A stretch of DNA of 64,000 bases from positions 1 through 64,000 of the forward strand of contig NZ_NPDZ01000002.1 of the NCBI RefSeq assembly GCF_002811875.1, written 5' to 3'. The number at the start of each line of letters is the position of its first letter. Position 1 is the first letter of the stretch. Position numbers and translations under genes: made by a program. Below, piece after piece: positions 46,903 through 56,872 of this stretch. Under the pieces are notes generated by a model. That model was not told the origin of the DNA, did no database searches, and saw only the letters and a program-made list of their open reading frames with translations. The DNA is from Leptospira perolatii (GTDB taxonomy: Bacteria; Spirochaetota; Leptospiria; Leptospirales; Leptospiraceae).

Positions 46903-46996
46903 AAGTTTCCGAATCATGATAAGTTCAAATCACGATATTGAAGTAGATCTTGCATCTTGAGTTGATTTACCAGGTGCAGGATACAAAGGACTTAGA

Positions 46997-47824
46997 ATGA
47001 AACAGAGAAATCTTCGCTTACTATTTTTTGCGATTTTAATCATGTTTGGTGCATGTGAAGACCAAAAAGAAAACAAGACTTTAAAAGACGTCTACAATCA
47101 TTTTGTGGAAAACATCATTCAGAATCCTGCTCCAAGCGGGACTCCAGGCAGCGATCCAGGGACGGGAACAGGAAGTTCGAATTTTAATGCTTGTGCTAAA
47201 GTGTTAAAAATATCTGCGGATGATTACTTTGTCCAAGTTAGTTTAATTCCCTATGCAAGTTGTAAGAAAGAGCTTTTATTGGGAAGGACGCCTGAGGAAT
47301 ATCGAGCAGTTCGATTGGCAGAATTTAAGAAATCAATGCCGATTGTAAGTGCCTTCCCAACCGAATGCGAAGCCACGATTAAGCATCTTCAAGAAAGAAT
47401 CGATGATCCAAGTAAAATTGAAACAATTACTCAACAGCAGATCGACATGACAAGATATTATCCTATCGATAATTTGCTAAAGGAGACTAAGGGTTATTTA
47501 TTGAATTATAGTGATTATAATTATACGCCGATTTCTGAAGAGACTTTTGCAGGAAGTCAAGTTGGTACATTTAGTGAAAACGAAAGATATTCGGAACTTA
47601 TGACAGCAGGGCAGTTGCAATATTCTGAACGATTAAACGAAACTACTTGTTCTACGGCGGTTGTTAATCAGCGTTCACTGGAGTTTCCTCAAGAAACTTA
47701 TTTTTCGGGAAGGCACATTGATTCTCCAAGGACGTTTTTGCTCTCCTTTTGTTACTACGGAAATTACTTTGATGTCCCAGAACGAAAGAACCAGAAGTGT
47801 GCCACCCTTTCTGAAGAATATTAG
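46997..47824 (+). CDS. Array lipoprotein 3 (six-Cys family ending CATLSEEY)
   Basis: 275 aa; AAAGGA about 9 nt upstream. Lipobox MFGACEDQ (Cys23), then a conserved helix TLKDVYNHFVENII and a Gly/Pro/Ser/Thr linker (PAPSGTPGSDPGTGTGSS). The globular part shows the family blocks SCKKELLLGRTPEEYRAVRL, FPTECEATIKHLQERIDDPS, TRYYPIDNLLKETKGYLLN, PISEETFAGSQVGTFSE and FCYYGNYF. Closest to copies 4-6. Likely a lipid-anchored, disulfide-bonded surface or periplasmic protein. No homologous domain recognised. Confidence 0.83.
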   Translation: MKQRNLRLLFFAILIMFGACEDQKENKTLKDVYNHFVENIIQNPAPSGTPGSDPGTGTGSSNFNACAKVLKISADDYFVQVSLIPYASCKKELLLGRTPEEYRAVRLAEFKKSMPIVSAFPTECEATIKHLQERIDDPSKIETITQQQIDMTRYYPIDNLLKETKGYLLNYSDYNYTPISEETFAGSQVGTFSENERYSELMTAGQLQYSERLNETTCSTAVVNQRSLEFPQETYFSGRHIDSPRTFLLSFCYYGNYFDVPERKNQKCATLSEEY

Positions 47825-47938
47825 TTCGAAGGAATATCTCTTATCTTGAAAATAAAAAGCCTGCAACTCTGCAGGCTTTTTTGCTCTAACGCAAATTGAA
47901 AGAATTCTCACCACTTTACTAAGTAAAAAGTCGGAGTC
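47798..47938 (+). repeat. 141-bp tract identical to 46655-46795
   Basis: Second copy of the identical tract, offset by 1143 nt, again spanning the last 27 nt of the gene, the terminator and flank. Confidence 0.85.
47854..47882 (+). terminator. GCCTGCA-type terminator after array gene 3
   Basis: Same stem-loop and T-run as after gene 2; part of the identical tract. Confidence 0.85.
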
Positions 47939-47975
47939 CAAAAAAAGAAAATCTTCGTTCCAATAAGGGCAGATT

Positions 47976-48046
47976 GAAGGACGAAGTTATAATACGAAAC
48001 GAAAGTTTCATTACGGAGTAGTCCAAAGTTGCCCGGCAGGACGACT
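47976..48046 (+). promoter_or_regulatory. 71-nt conserved leader element, copy 4
   Basis: tataat at 47988-47993; gaaac-gaaa-gtttc hairpin intact; second hairpin agtagtcc / ggacgact around a gcccgg loop. Ends 94 nt before the ATG at 48141. Confidence 0.7.
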
Positions 48047-48140
48047 GAGCTCCTGAATCGTGATAAGTTTAAATCACAATATCGAAGTAGATCCTGCATC
48101 TTGAGGTGATTTGCCCAGTGTGGGATACAAAGGACTTAGA

Positions 48141-49001
48141 ATGAAACATAGAAATCTTCGCTTAATATTTTTTGCGAGTTTAGTAGTGTTTGGTGCTTGT
48201 GAGGATCAAACTGAAAATAAGACTCTAAAAGACGTCTATAACCGCTTTGTGCAAAATCTCATTCAAAATTCTGCGCCAGGTGGAACACCGGGGAGTGAAC
48301 CAGGCACCGGAACCCCAGGCGGTGGACCAGGGACAGGAACAGGCAGTGGATCAGGAAGCTCGTATTCTACGAGTTGCGCTATTGTAAGGAAAGCGACACC
48401 GGATGCGTACCAGGTCTTCTTAGTTCAAATTCCGTATGAAAATTGCAAGAAGGAGATCCTTTGGGGGACAACCCCCGAAGAAAATCGATCCATCAAAGTA
48501 AAAAGCTATAAGAGATACCTGGAAATTGTGAGCTCCTTTCCATCGGAATGTGCGGCAACGATTACCTACCTGCAAGACAGGATTAATGATCCGAGCAAAA
48601 TTACCGTTGAATCTCAAGCTCAAATTGACAGCGCTCGTTATTATCCTGTTGATAGTTTGTTAAAAGAAATGAGAAATTCACTGCTAAATGCTCCTTCTGC
48701 GCCGATTTCCGAGGAAACTTATGCTGCTAGTAAAGTCGGAACGTACAGCGAATACCAAAGATTCGAGGATTTACGAGCTATAATATTTATGGGGCCTATG
48801 GAAGGGATAAACGAGACTACATGCGTTGATGTAGTCGGAAATATATTTACCACGGAGTTTCCTCCAGAAACTTATTTTTGGGAAGGTAAGCCTATTGATT
48901 CTCCTAAGACGTTTTTGAACGGTCTATGTTACTATGGAAAAGATTACGACGCTCCTGATAAGCAGTATCAAAAATGTACCACACTTTCTGAAGAGTTCTA
49001 G
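48141..49001 (+). CDS. Array lipoprotein 4 (six-Cys family, longest linker)
   Basis: 286 aa from the ATG at 48141 (AAAGGA upstream, same MKxRNLRL start as its paralogues); a frame to 48111 is ignored. Lipobox VFGACEDQ. The linker after TLKDVYNRFVQNLI is expanded to about 35 residues of PG, GTGT and GSGS repeats (PGSEPGTGTPGGGPGTGT), probably by slippage of a short repeat. Blocks NCKKEILWGTTPEENRS, FPSECAATITYLQDRINDPS, ARYYPVDSLLKE, LCYYGKDYD follow, and the ending is CTTLSEEF (Ala to Thr). Function unknown. Confidence 0.82.
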   Translation: MKHRNLRLIFFASLVVFGACEDQTENKTLKDVYNRFVQNLIQNSAPGGTPGSEPGTGTPGGGPGTGTGSGSGSSYSTSCAIVRKATPDAYQVFLVQIPYENCKKEILWGTTPEENRSIKVKSYKRYLEIVSSFPSECAATITYLQDRINDPSKITVESQAQIDSARYYPVDSLLKEMRNSLLNAPSAPISEETYAASKVGTYSEYQRFEDLRAIIFMGPMEGINETTCVDVVGNIFTTEFPPETYFWEGKPIDSPKTFLNGLCYYGKDYDAPDKQYQKCTTLSEEF

Positions 49002-49030
49002 TTCAAAAGAATACCCTCATCTGGAAAATA

Positions 49031-49063
49031 AAAAAGCCTGTGGTTTTTACTGCAGGTTTTTTT
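49031..49063 (+). terminator. Imperfect GCCTG-type terminator after array gene 4
   Basis: aaaaaagcctgtg...tgcaggttttttt: the stem carries mismatches relative to the GCCTGCA form but keeps a run of seven Ts. Confidence 0.7.
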
Positions 49064-49130
49064 GTTCTTAGATTGAAAGTAGATCAGATACTTTCGAATG
49101 AATTGCAAAGTAAGGAATAAAGAACTTGGG

Positions 49131-49955
49131 ATGAAACAGAGATATCTTCTCCTACTATTTCTCGGGGTCTTACTAGTGTTTGGTGTATCTTATTATCAAA
49201 CAGAAAATAAAATCCTAAGAGATGCCTATCATCGGTTCTTAGGAAATCTTACTCAGGATTTCGATCAAGGAGGAACTTCGGGTGGAGAACTAGATACGGG
49301 GAATTCAAATTCTACGAGTTGCGCTATGGTGTATAAAATGCAACCGGATAGCTACTACGTCGAGTTACATCTAATTTCGCGGGAACGCTGTAAAAAGGAG
49401 ATTTTATTTGGAACAACACTGGAGGAATATCGAGCAATTCGATTAGAAAAATTTAAGAAATACTTGGAGATTGTAAGACTCTTCCCGACCGAATGCAAAG
49501 AGACGATTCATTATCTGCAGGAGAAAATCGATCATCCGAATAAGATTACCGCGACATTTATTCAAGACTATATCAACAGGATAAGATATTATCCTGTTGA
49601 TCATTTGCTAAAAGAAACCAGGAGCTATTTACTAAATTTCAACTCGGATCGTTATAAACCGATTTCTCAAGAGACTTTGGCAGGTAGTCAAATCGGTACC
49701 TTCAGCGAGTCCAGAAGGTTTTCTGAACTTCATGAAGCATTTAAATTGCAACACGATGAGCAAATACTCGAAACTACGTGCTCTAATGCAGTTGATAGGA
49801 ACCTGTCTACGGAGTTTCCCGAAGAATCTTATTTTTGGGGATTCCCCATTGATTCGCCTCGGAAGTTTTTATACTCGAATTGTTACTACGGAAAATATTA
49901 TGACACTCCAGAACGGCAAAAGTTAAAATGTGCAACCCTTTCGGAAGAGTTCTGA
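49131..49955 (+). CDS. Array protein 5: paralogue without lipobox cysteine
   Basis: 274 aa from the ATG at 49131. The signal region MKQRYLLLLFLGVLLVFG aligns with its neighbours, but the lipobox FGAC-EDQ-TENKTL reads FGVS-YYQ-TENKIL, so the lipidated Cys is lost. Linker shortened (GGTSGGELDTGNSNS). The other six cysteines and blocks remain (RCKKEILFGTTLEEYRAIRL, FPTECKETIHYLQEKID, IRYYPVDHLLKETRSYLLN, NCYYGKYYD, CATLSEEF). The 71-nt leader element is missing and its 3' hairpin has lost its T-run. It would be an anchored or secreted soluble form, or a gene on the way to decay. Confidence 0.78.
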   Translation: MKQRYLLLLFLGVLLVFGVSYYQTENKILRDAYHRFLGNLTQDFDQGGTSGGELDTGNSNSTSCAMVYKMQPDSYYVELHLISRERCKKEILFGTTLEEYRAIRLEKFKKYLEIVRLFPTECKETIHYLQEKIDHPNKITATFIQDYINRIRYYPVDHLLKETRSYLLNFNSDRYKPISQETLAGSQIGTFSESRRFSELHEAFKLQHDEQILETTCSNAVDRNLSTEFPEESYFWGFPIDSPRKFLYSNCYYGKYYDTPERQKLKCATLSEEF

Positions 49956-49991
49956 GGCTTAAAAAGGAAATCCGTAAAGTAAAAACAGAAT

Positions 49992-50012
49992 GCCTGCGGT
50001 GGAAACGCAGGC
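49992..50012 (+). other. Decayed terminator hairpin after array gene 5
   Basis: gcctgcg / cgcaggc form a 7-bp stem, but the following sequence taccttta has no T-run, unlike all sister copies. Confidence 0.6.
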
Positions 50013-50113
50013 TACCTTTACTTAGCCCGTTTTAAAAAATTCTCACCGTTATATATTAAGCAAAAAGTTGGAACCGAAACTCCCAAACGCTCTCTTTCTA
50101 CTAAGCGCAGAAT

Positions 50114-50184
50114 CAGGGACGAAGTTATAATATGAAACGAAGTATTCAGTACAGAGCAGTGCAATGTTGCCCGGAAGGTCGACT
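50114..50184 (+). promoter_or_regulatory. 71-nt conserved leader element, copy 5 (before array gene 6)
   Basis: tataat at 50126-50131; hairpin regions are present but with substitutions (gaaac-gaag-tattc; agcagtgc / ggtcgact). Length is again 71 nt, and it ends 93 nt before the ATG at 50278, with the second conserved block between. Confidence 0.65.
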
Positions 50185-50277
50185 GAGTTTCTTATTCGTG
50201 ATAAGTTCAAACTACAATATCAAAGTAGATCCTGCATCTTGAGCTGATTGCCAAGTGTGGGATAAAAAGGACTTAGA

Positions 50278-51105
50278 ATGAAACAGAGAAATCTTCGCTT
50301 AGTATTTTTTGCGATTTTAATATTGTTTGGTGCATGTGAGGATCAAAAAGAAAACAAGACTTTAAAAGATATCCACGACCGTTTCTTACAAAATTTCTTT
50401 CAGAATTCTCATCCTGGAAACGATGGACCGCCAAGTAGTGGACCTGGTACGGGGAGTTTGAATTTTACGGCTTGTGCTAAAGTATTAAGATCCTCCTCGG
50501 ATGTGTACTTAGCCGAGGTTGATTTAATTCCATATGAAAGATGCAAGAAAGAGATCTTATACGGAACAAATCCAGAGGAATATCGAGCAATTCGATTAGA
50601 AGAATTTAAGAAATCGTTAGAGATTGTTAGCCCCCTCCCAACCGAATGCGCAGTAACAATCAGCTATCTGCAAGAGAGAATCGATGATCCAAGTAAGATA
50701 CAAACACCTACTCAAGCCATTATCGATATGACAAGGTATTATCCTGTTGAAAATTTGCTAAAAGAAATTAGGAATTATTTACTGAATTACACTGATTACA
50801 ATTATACACCGATTTCTGAGGAAACTTTTGCAGGTAGTCAAATCGGTAAGTATAGCGAATTCCAGAGACTTTCTGAGCTTAAGGTAGCTGCACAATTGCA
50901 GTATTACGAGCAAATAAGTGAAACTGCCTGTTCCCAGTCAGTAATGGGTATAGCCCAAACAGAGTTTCCAGAAGAAACTTATTTTTGGGGAAGTCATGTT
51001 GATTCGTCGAGGACGTTTTTGTTCGCTTATTGTTACTATGGAAATTACTTTGATGTTCCAGAAAGAGAGAATGTTAAATGTGCGACCCTTTCGGAAGAGT
51101 TCTAA
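50278..51105 (+). CDS. Array lipoprotein 6 (six-Cys family ending CATLSEEF)
   Basis: 275 aa. Lipobox LFGACEDQ and TLKDIHDRFLQNFF precede a short linker (HPGNDGPPSSGPGTGS). Blocks RCKKEILYGTNPEEYRAIRL, LPTECAVTISYLQERIDDPS, TRYYPVENLLKEIRNYLLN, PISEETFAGSQIGKYSE, YCYYGNYFDVPE follow. It is nearest to copy 3 across the globular part. A normal terminator follows at 51137. Same unknown role as the other members. Confidence 0.83.
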   Translation: MKQRNLRLVFFAILILFGACEDQKENKTLKDIHDRFLQNFFQNSHPGNDGPPSSGPGTGSLNFTACAKVLRSSSDVYLAEVDLIPYERCKKEILYGTNPEEYRAIRLEEFKKSLEIVSPLPTECAVTISYLQERIDDPSKIQTPTQAIIDMTRYYPVENLLKEIRNYLLNYTDYNYTPISEETFAGSQIGKYSEFQRLSELKVAAQLQYYEQISETACSQSVMGIAQTEFPEETYFWGSHVDSSRTFLFAYCYYGNYFDVPERENVKCATLSEEF

Positions 51106-51136
51106 TCCAAAAGAATACATCTCATCTTGAAAATAA

Positions 51137-51163
51137 AAAAGCCTGCAATTTACAGGCTTTTTT
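51137..51163 (+). terminator. GCCTG-type terminator after array gene 6
   Basis: aaaagcctg...caggctttttt stem-loop with T-run, related to those after genes 2-4. Confidence 0.8.
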
Positions 51164-51216
51164 ATTCTAAGAAAGAATCTTAAGATAAATCAAAATCAAA
51201 ACTATAAACCGATTAG

Positions 51217-51285
51217 CAGGTAGCAGGTCGGTTGATTCAAGACTTCGATTGCGCAACTTTATTAGAAGAATTCGAAGACAAATAA
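51217..51285 (+). pseudogene. Remnant 3' end of a seventh array gene
   Basis: In one frame, from just after a stop to TAA at 51283-51285, the text reads AGRLIQDFDCATLLEEFEDK. DFDCATLLEEF matches the family ending (HFGCATLSEEF in copy 1) and the DNA resembles the copy 1 3' end (ttgcgcaact followed by agaatt). Nothing upstream encodes the rest, so this is the tail of a deleted copy that has acquired a few extra codons. Confidence 0.6.
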
Positions 51286-51312
51286 AAAGGCCTCCCGGAA
51301 AAGGAGGCCTTT
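51286..51312. terminator. Bidirectional terminator closing the array
   Basis: aaaggcctcc (51286-51295) and ggaggccttt (51303-51312) pair perfectly around cggaaaa. It separates the array from the convergent Fe-S oxidoreductase gene. Confidence 0.8.
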
Positions 51313-51346
51313 CGTTTATGGACAGAATTTAGAAATCTAAATTAAT

Positions 51347-53428
<2,082 letters not shown>

Positions 53429-53790
53429 ATGTATATGGTACCTTTTCTCTTTGAATGGTCTTAAGATGCACCGTATTCATCGCGAATCCGACTGTCCAGG
53501 AAAAATTGCAGAACAGTCGTTCGTGCTGTTTTTATTGCTGGCGGCCAAAGAAGAAAGTGGGTTTAGGACAAATGTTCTCTTAGAGAGAAGTGTTCGTTAG
53601 TGCGAATGATCCGAATTCTAATCAATGCTAAGAAGTTTTTGTTGCACTTCTTATATTTTCTTTTCTAAAAGAGAATCAGTCGCAATTAAGGCTTGCAGGT
53701 TTCTTTGTACGTCTTGTTCTAAAAAGAAGTCGCAATTTTCAAAACGATCGAAACCTTGAAGGAAGAAGCGATCAGCAGAGCTATTATTGT
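53429..53790. other. Divergent intergenic region between Fe-S oxidoreductase and mqnC
   Basis: 360 bp with no convincing gene. An inverted repeat taagaagt / acttctta (53629-53636, 53646-53653, loop 9 nt) lies near the middle, followed by pyrimidine-rich sequence. It may be a stop signal or operator. A partly repeated word agtcgcaatt occurs at about 53678 and 53727. Confidence 0.4.
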
Positions 53791-54894
53791 ATGAAAGGCA
53801 TTTTTAATTCGGAACCCACAGACTCCATTTTGGAGAAAGCATTAGAGGGAGAAAGAATCTCCCCTGAAGAAGCGCTCGAACTCTACGAGAATGGAGACCA
53901 CTTGAAGATCATGGCGGTAGCGAGAGCTCTAAGAGAGAAGGTCCTCCCGCATACTCAAGCTAGTTACACCATGTTTCGGGTGGTGAACTACACAAACTAT
54001 TGCAATGTGGAATGCAGTTTTTGCTCCTTTATGGATGAAATCGGATCCGGAAAAGGATACGTACTTACAAAGGAAGAAATATTAGAAAAAATGGATTTCG
54101 CCGTTTCAGAAGGAGCAGACCAAATGTTCCTCCAAGGCGGAGTTTATCCAGAATTACCTTTCGATTATTACTTAAATGTAATTTCCTTTGTAAAAGCAAA
54201 ATACCCGGACATGCATATCCGTGCATTTTCGCCAGTGGAGATTATCAATTTAGAGTCCATTACTGGCCTTTCATTAAGAGAAGTGCTTCTCACATTAAAG
54301 AATGCTGGACTAGATTCGGTTCCGGGGGCCGGCGCAGAAATTTTGACTGATAGAATGCGAAACATCATTTCGCCCAAAAAGGCGAGCACTGCAGAATGGG
54401 TGCGTGCAATGGAAACCTGTCATGAGGTTGGCTTATTAGGAAGTGCGAATATAGTATTCGGTTCAGAAGAAACAAAAGAAGAAGTGATCGAACATTTAGG
54501 AGTGATTCGGAATCTCCAGGATCGCACTGGAGGATTTTTATCCTTTATTCCTTGGACATTTCAACCGCAAACAAAGAGATTCAAAGTAAGATCCGTTCCA
54601 ACGGTGGAATATTTGAAAGTCTTGGGAATTTGCAGAATCTTTTTGGATAATATTCGACACATAGAAACTTCCGTCATGGTGCTCGGAAAAGGAGTCGGTC
54701 AGCTTGCTTTGTTTAGCGGCGCAGATGATATTTCTTCAGTGGTGATTGAGGAAAATGTACTCCGCTCTTTCGGACTGAAAACCGAAAAAGAAGCCGTGAA
54801 ATTCTTAAAAGAAGCAGGTTTTAGTCCATTGCGCAGAGATCTTTTGTACAATTACGATAAGTACAAAGGATTGGAGCTCGCGATTCCGAATTAA
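53791..54894 (+). CDS. mqnC: Cyclic dehypoxanthine futalosine synthase (menaquinone pathway)
   Basis: 367 aa. Radical SAM cluster motif [15 protein letters not shown] gives Cys71, Cys75 and Cys78 (CxxxCxxC). The family blocks [63 protein letters not shown] and [10 protein letters not shown] point to MqnC rather than MqnE or the F420 enzyme CofH. It closes the ring of dehypoxanthine futalosine in the futalosine route to menaquinone. No other mqn genes are in the window. Separation from MqnE rests on the PW-FQP and C-terminal blocks. Confidence 0.88.
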   Translation: MKGIFNSEPTDSILEKALEGERISPEEALELYENGDHLKIMAVARALREKVLPHTQASYTMFRVVNYTNYCNVECSFCSFMDEIGSGKGYVLTKEEILEKMDFAVSEGADQMFLQGGVYPELPFDYYLNVISFVKAKYPDMHIRAFSPVEIINLESITGLSLREVLLTLKNAGLDSVPGAGAEILTDRMRNIISPKKASTAEWVRAMETCHEVGLLGSANIVFGSEETKEEVIEHLGVIRNLQDRTGGFLSFIPWTFQPQTKRFKVRSVPTVEYLKVLGICRIFLDNIRHIETSVMVLGKGVGQLALFSGADDISSVVIEENVLRSFGLKTEKEAVKFLKEAGFSPLRRDLLYNYDKYKGLELAIPN

Positions 54895-55089
54895 AGTCTT
54901 GGCCGAATTCTAAATTGCGAAAATCTATTGTCTTTCTTTGCTAGAGTGATAGATAGAATTCTTTGGAATTGAATCGCTTAATCTAAAAAATATGATTTTG
55001 ATTCAGAGTGTGATTTTCATAATACGCTCTATTGGATTTTAGAGATCTAAATTTTAGGAAAGTTATTCTTAATTCTTAAGGAAGTTAGA

Positions 55090-55488
55090 ATGGATCGAAA
55101 CCAGCAGTATTCCCCAGTCCAAAAATATTTGCTTTTGTTCGGCGCTCTTTTGGCCCTTGTGTTCAGTTTAGTTCGGTGCCCCGTACCTACCAAAGATAAA
55201 ATCCATATGGATACTGGAGTTCATGTAAAGGAATTAGGCCCTCATAAATATGAATTTCATTCGATTGGAAAAGCTTCCGTTGTTTCTATCGAAGAGTCGG
55301 ACGTATTTAAGATGAGAAAGACCTCTTGCGAGTCTGCGAAACTATTGGTAACTCAAAAATTGGATGAGCTCGAGCCTGCTCAAAAAAATAAGCTATTTTT
55401 CCTAGAGGTCAAAGAGCAGAAGTATTTCGGTGACGGAGAATACTGCGAACTTACTTATATATACGAACTTCCTCAGCCCAAGAAGTAA
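55090..55488 (+). CDS. Small exported or membrane-anchored protein, unknown function
   Basis: 132 aa with AAGGAAG upstream. A single hydrophobic segment at 13-30 ends LVRCPVP; the Cys could be lipidated, though Arg at -1 is unusual in a lipobox. The rest has Cys in KTSCESAK and GEYCELTY and a beta-rich pattern. No family recognised. Its last 38 nt overlap the 3' end of the convergent diguanylate cyclase gene. Confidence 0.65.
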   Translation: MDRNQQYSPVQKYLLLFGALLALVFSLVRCPVPTKDKIHMDTGVHVKELGPHKYEFHSIGKASVVSIEESDVFKMRKTSCESAKLLVTQKLDELEPAQKNKLFFLEVKEQKYFGDGEYCELTYIYELPQPKK

Positions 55489-56755
55489 GGATTCTACGAG
55501 CCGGATCGTGCTTGGTCGCCTCGATAATGGTGACCTTGTTGCGACCTTCCCCCTTGGAACGATACAAAGCAGAATCTATAGACTGATACAGGTCGTCGAA
55601 ACCAAAGTCTTCATTCGGAGCTAGAATCGTAGCTCCGATCGACGCGGTGATTTTGACCGGCCGATTTGGTTTTGAAACAGAAAGAGGCTGATTCTCTATT
55701 CCTTTACGCAAGGATTCACAAAGCGACCGGAAGCTCTTTGGTTCTACCGAATCAAGCAAGATACAGAATTCATCTCCTCCGATTCTCGCACAAATGTCTG
55801 TAGCTCTCACCCTCGATTTCATTACTGCGCCTAATGTGTGTAAGGCTTCGTCGCCTACGATATGCCCGTGCTGATCATTGATTTCTTTTAAGTGATCCAA
55901 ATCTAAAATGATCAGAGCCATATTGAATTTGTAACGCTGGGCTCTTTTTTTAAAAACATCGTATTGTTCGATCAAATATCTACGATTGTATAATCCAGTT
56001 AGATCATCCACGCTCGAAACTTTCTGGATCTGTATATTCTTCCATCTTAGGTGTGAGACTACTCTGGAGAGTTTTTTCTTATCTCTATAGTCCATCATTC
56101 TCCAGTAGTTCATGATGATGTTTCCAAAGGATCCTACAAAGATATAGGTGAACAGAATCGGAAATTCTTTCAACGCATCTCGATCGCTATTCGGTAGAAA
56201 GCATACTGCAAAAAAAGTAAGACTAAATACAAAATTGGTCACCAGAGAAGTAGTTGGTGTCAGCCAAAGGATCAAGTTCATGCTTAAAAGGATCGCAGTC
56301 GCTTGATGAAGATAGATTTCGTAGTGACTGAAATCGAAATACAGATAAGGGATAAATGAAATCAAAAGTACGGAAGAAGTCCAAACTTTGAACCATTCCA
56401 TTTTCTCAGGAATCCAATTCTTTTTCCTGGAAGTGAGTTTGAGGAAGAGCAGCGAAAGCAGAACTAAGGTGAACCTGCTTGCGTGTAGGAAGAGTTGAGT
56501 ATCGCCCGATTGAGCTTTAGTATTCGGGATAAGGAAGCTTGCAAGACTGATTAATATGCAAAAGCTGTAATGTAAAAAAAGGGAGCCTCTGATTTCCTTG
56601 AAGTTTCTTTTCAGAAAATCTTGAGGGTATCTATAGAATAAGATCTGCTTAGAAAGATACCGGAGGGCAGTATCTCTTCCGAATAACCATTGAATCATAC
56701 ATTTTCTTTCCGCTTGGAGAATTCCGATATCGAAACACTCCCAAGCTCCACGCAT
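55451..56755 (-). CDS. Membrane diguanylate cyclase (GGDEF)
   Basis: 434 aa. Six hydrophobic segments in 55-215 form an unnamed membrane sensor. The GGDEF domain (250-415) is complete: DDLTGLYNRRYL, LIILDLDHLKEINDQHGH, and GGDEF at 326-330; an RxxD inhibitory site (RATD, 317-320) lies five residues before it. It should make c-di-GMP and be feedback-inhibited. The Met at residue 20 is an alternative start. The 38-nt convergent overlap at its end involves only the last residues. Confidence 0.88.
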   Translation of the reverse strand: MRGAWECFDIGILQAERKCMIQWLFGRDTALRYLSKQILFYRYPQDFLKRNFKEIRGSLFLHYSFCILISLASFLIPNTKAQSGDTQLFLHASRFTLVLLSLLFLKLTSRKKNWIPEKMEWFKVWTSSVLLISFIPYLYFDFSHYEIYLHQATAILLSMNLILWLTPTTSLVTNFVFSLTFFAVCFLPNSDRDALKEFPILFTYIFVGSFGNIIMNYWRMMDYRDKKKLSRVVSHLRWKNIQIQKVSSVDDLTGLYNRRYLIEQYDVFKKRAQRYKFNMALIILDLDHLKEINDQHGHIVGDEALHTLGAVMKSRVRATDICARIGGDEFCILLDSVEPKSFRSLCESLRKGIENQPLSVSKPNRPVKITASIGATILAPNEDFGFDDLYQSIDSALYRSKGEGRNKVTIIEATKHDPARRILTSWAEEVRIYK

Positions 56756-56872
56756 GGAACGTTATGTCCTAGTTGGCAAGTAAGAAATTCGGCTTCTTAA
56801 AAATTTGCTATTGAGAAGGAAAGAAATAATAAAATTACGGATGCTAAGTATGGTAAAAACATGGCAGATCCG

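Noticed and set aside
44364..51346. Genomic island or prophage bearing the lipoprotein array
   Set aside because: No integrase, tRNA, attachment repeats or phage genes flank it, and base composition of the array does not differ clearly by eye from neighbouring genes.
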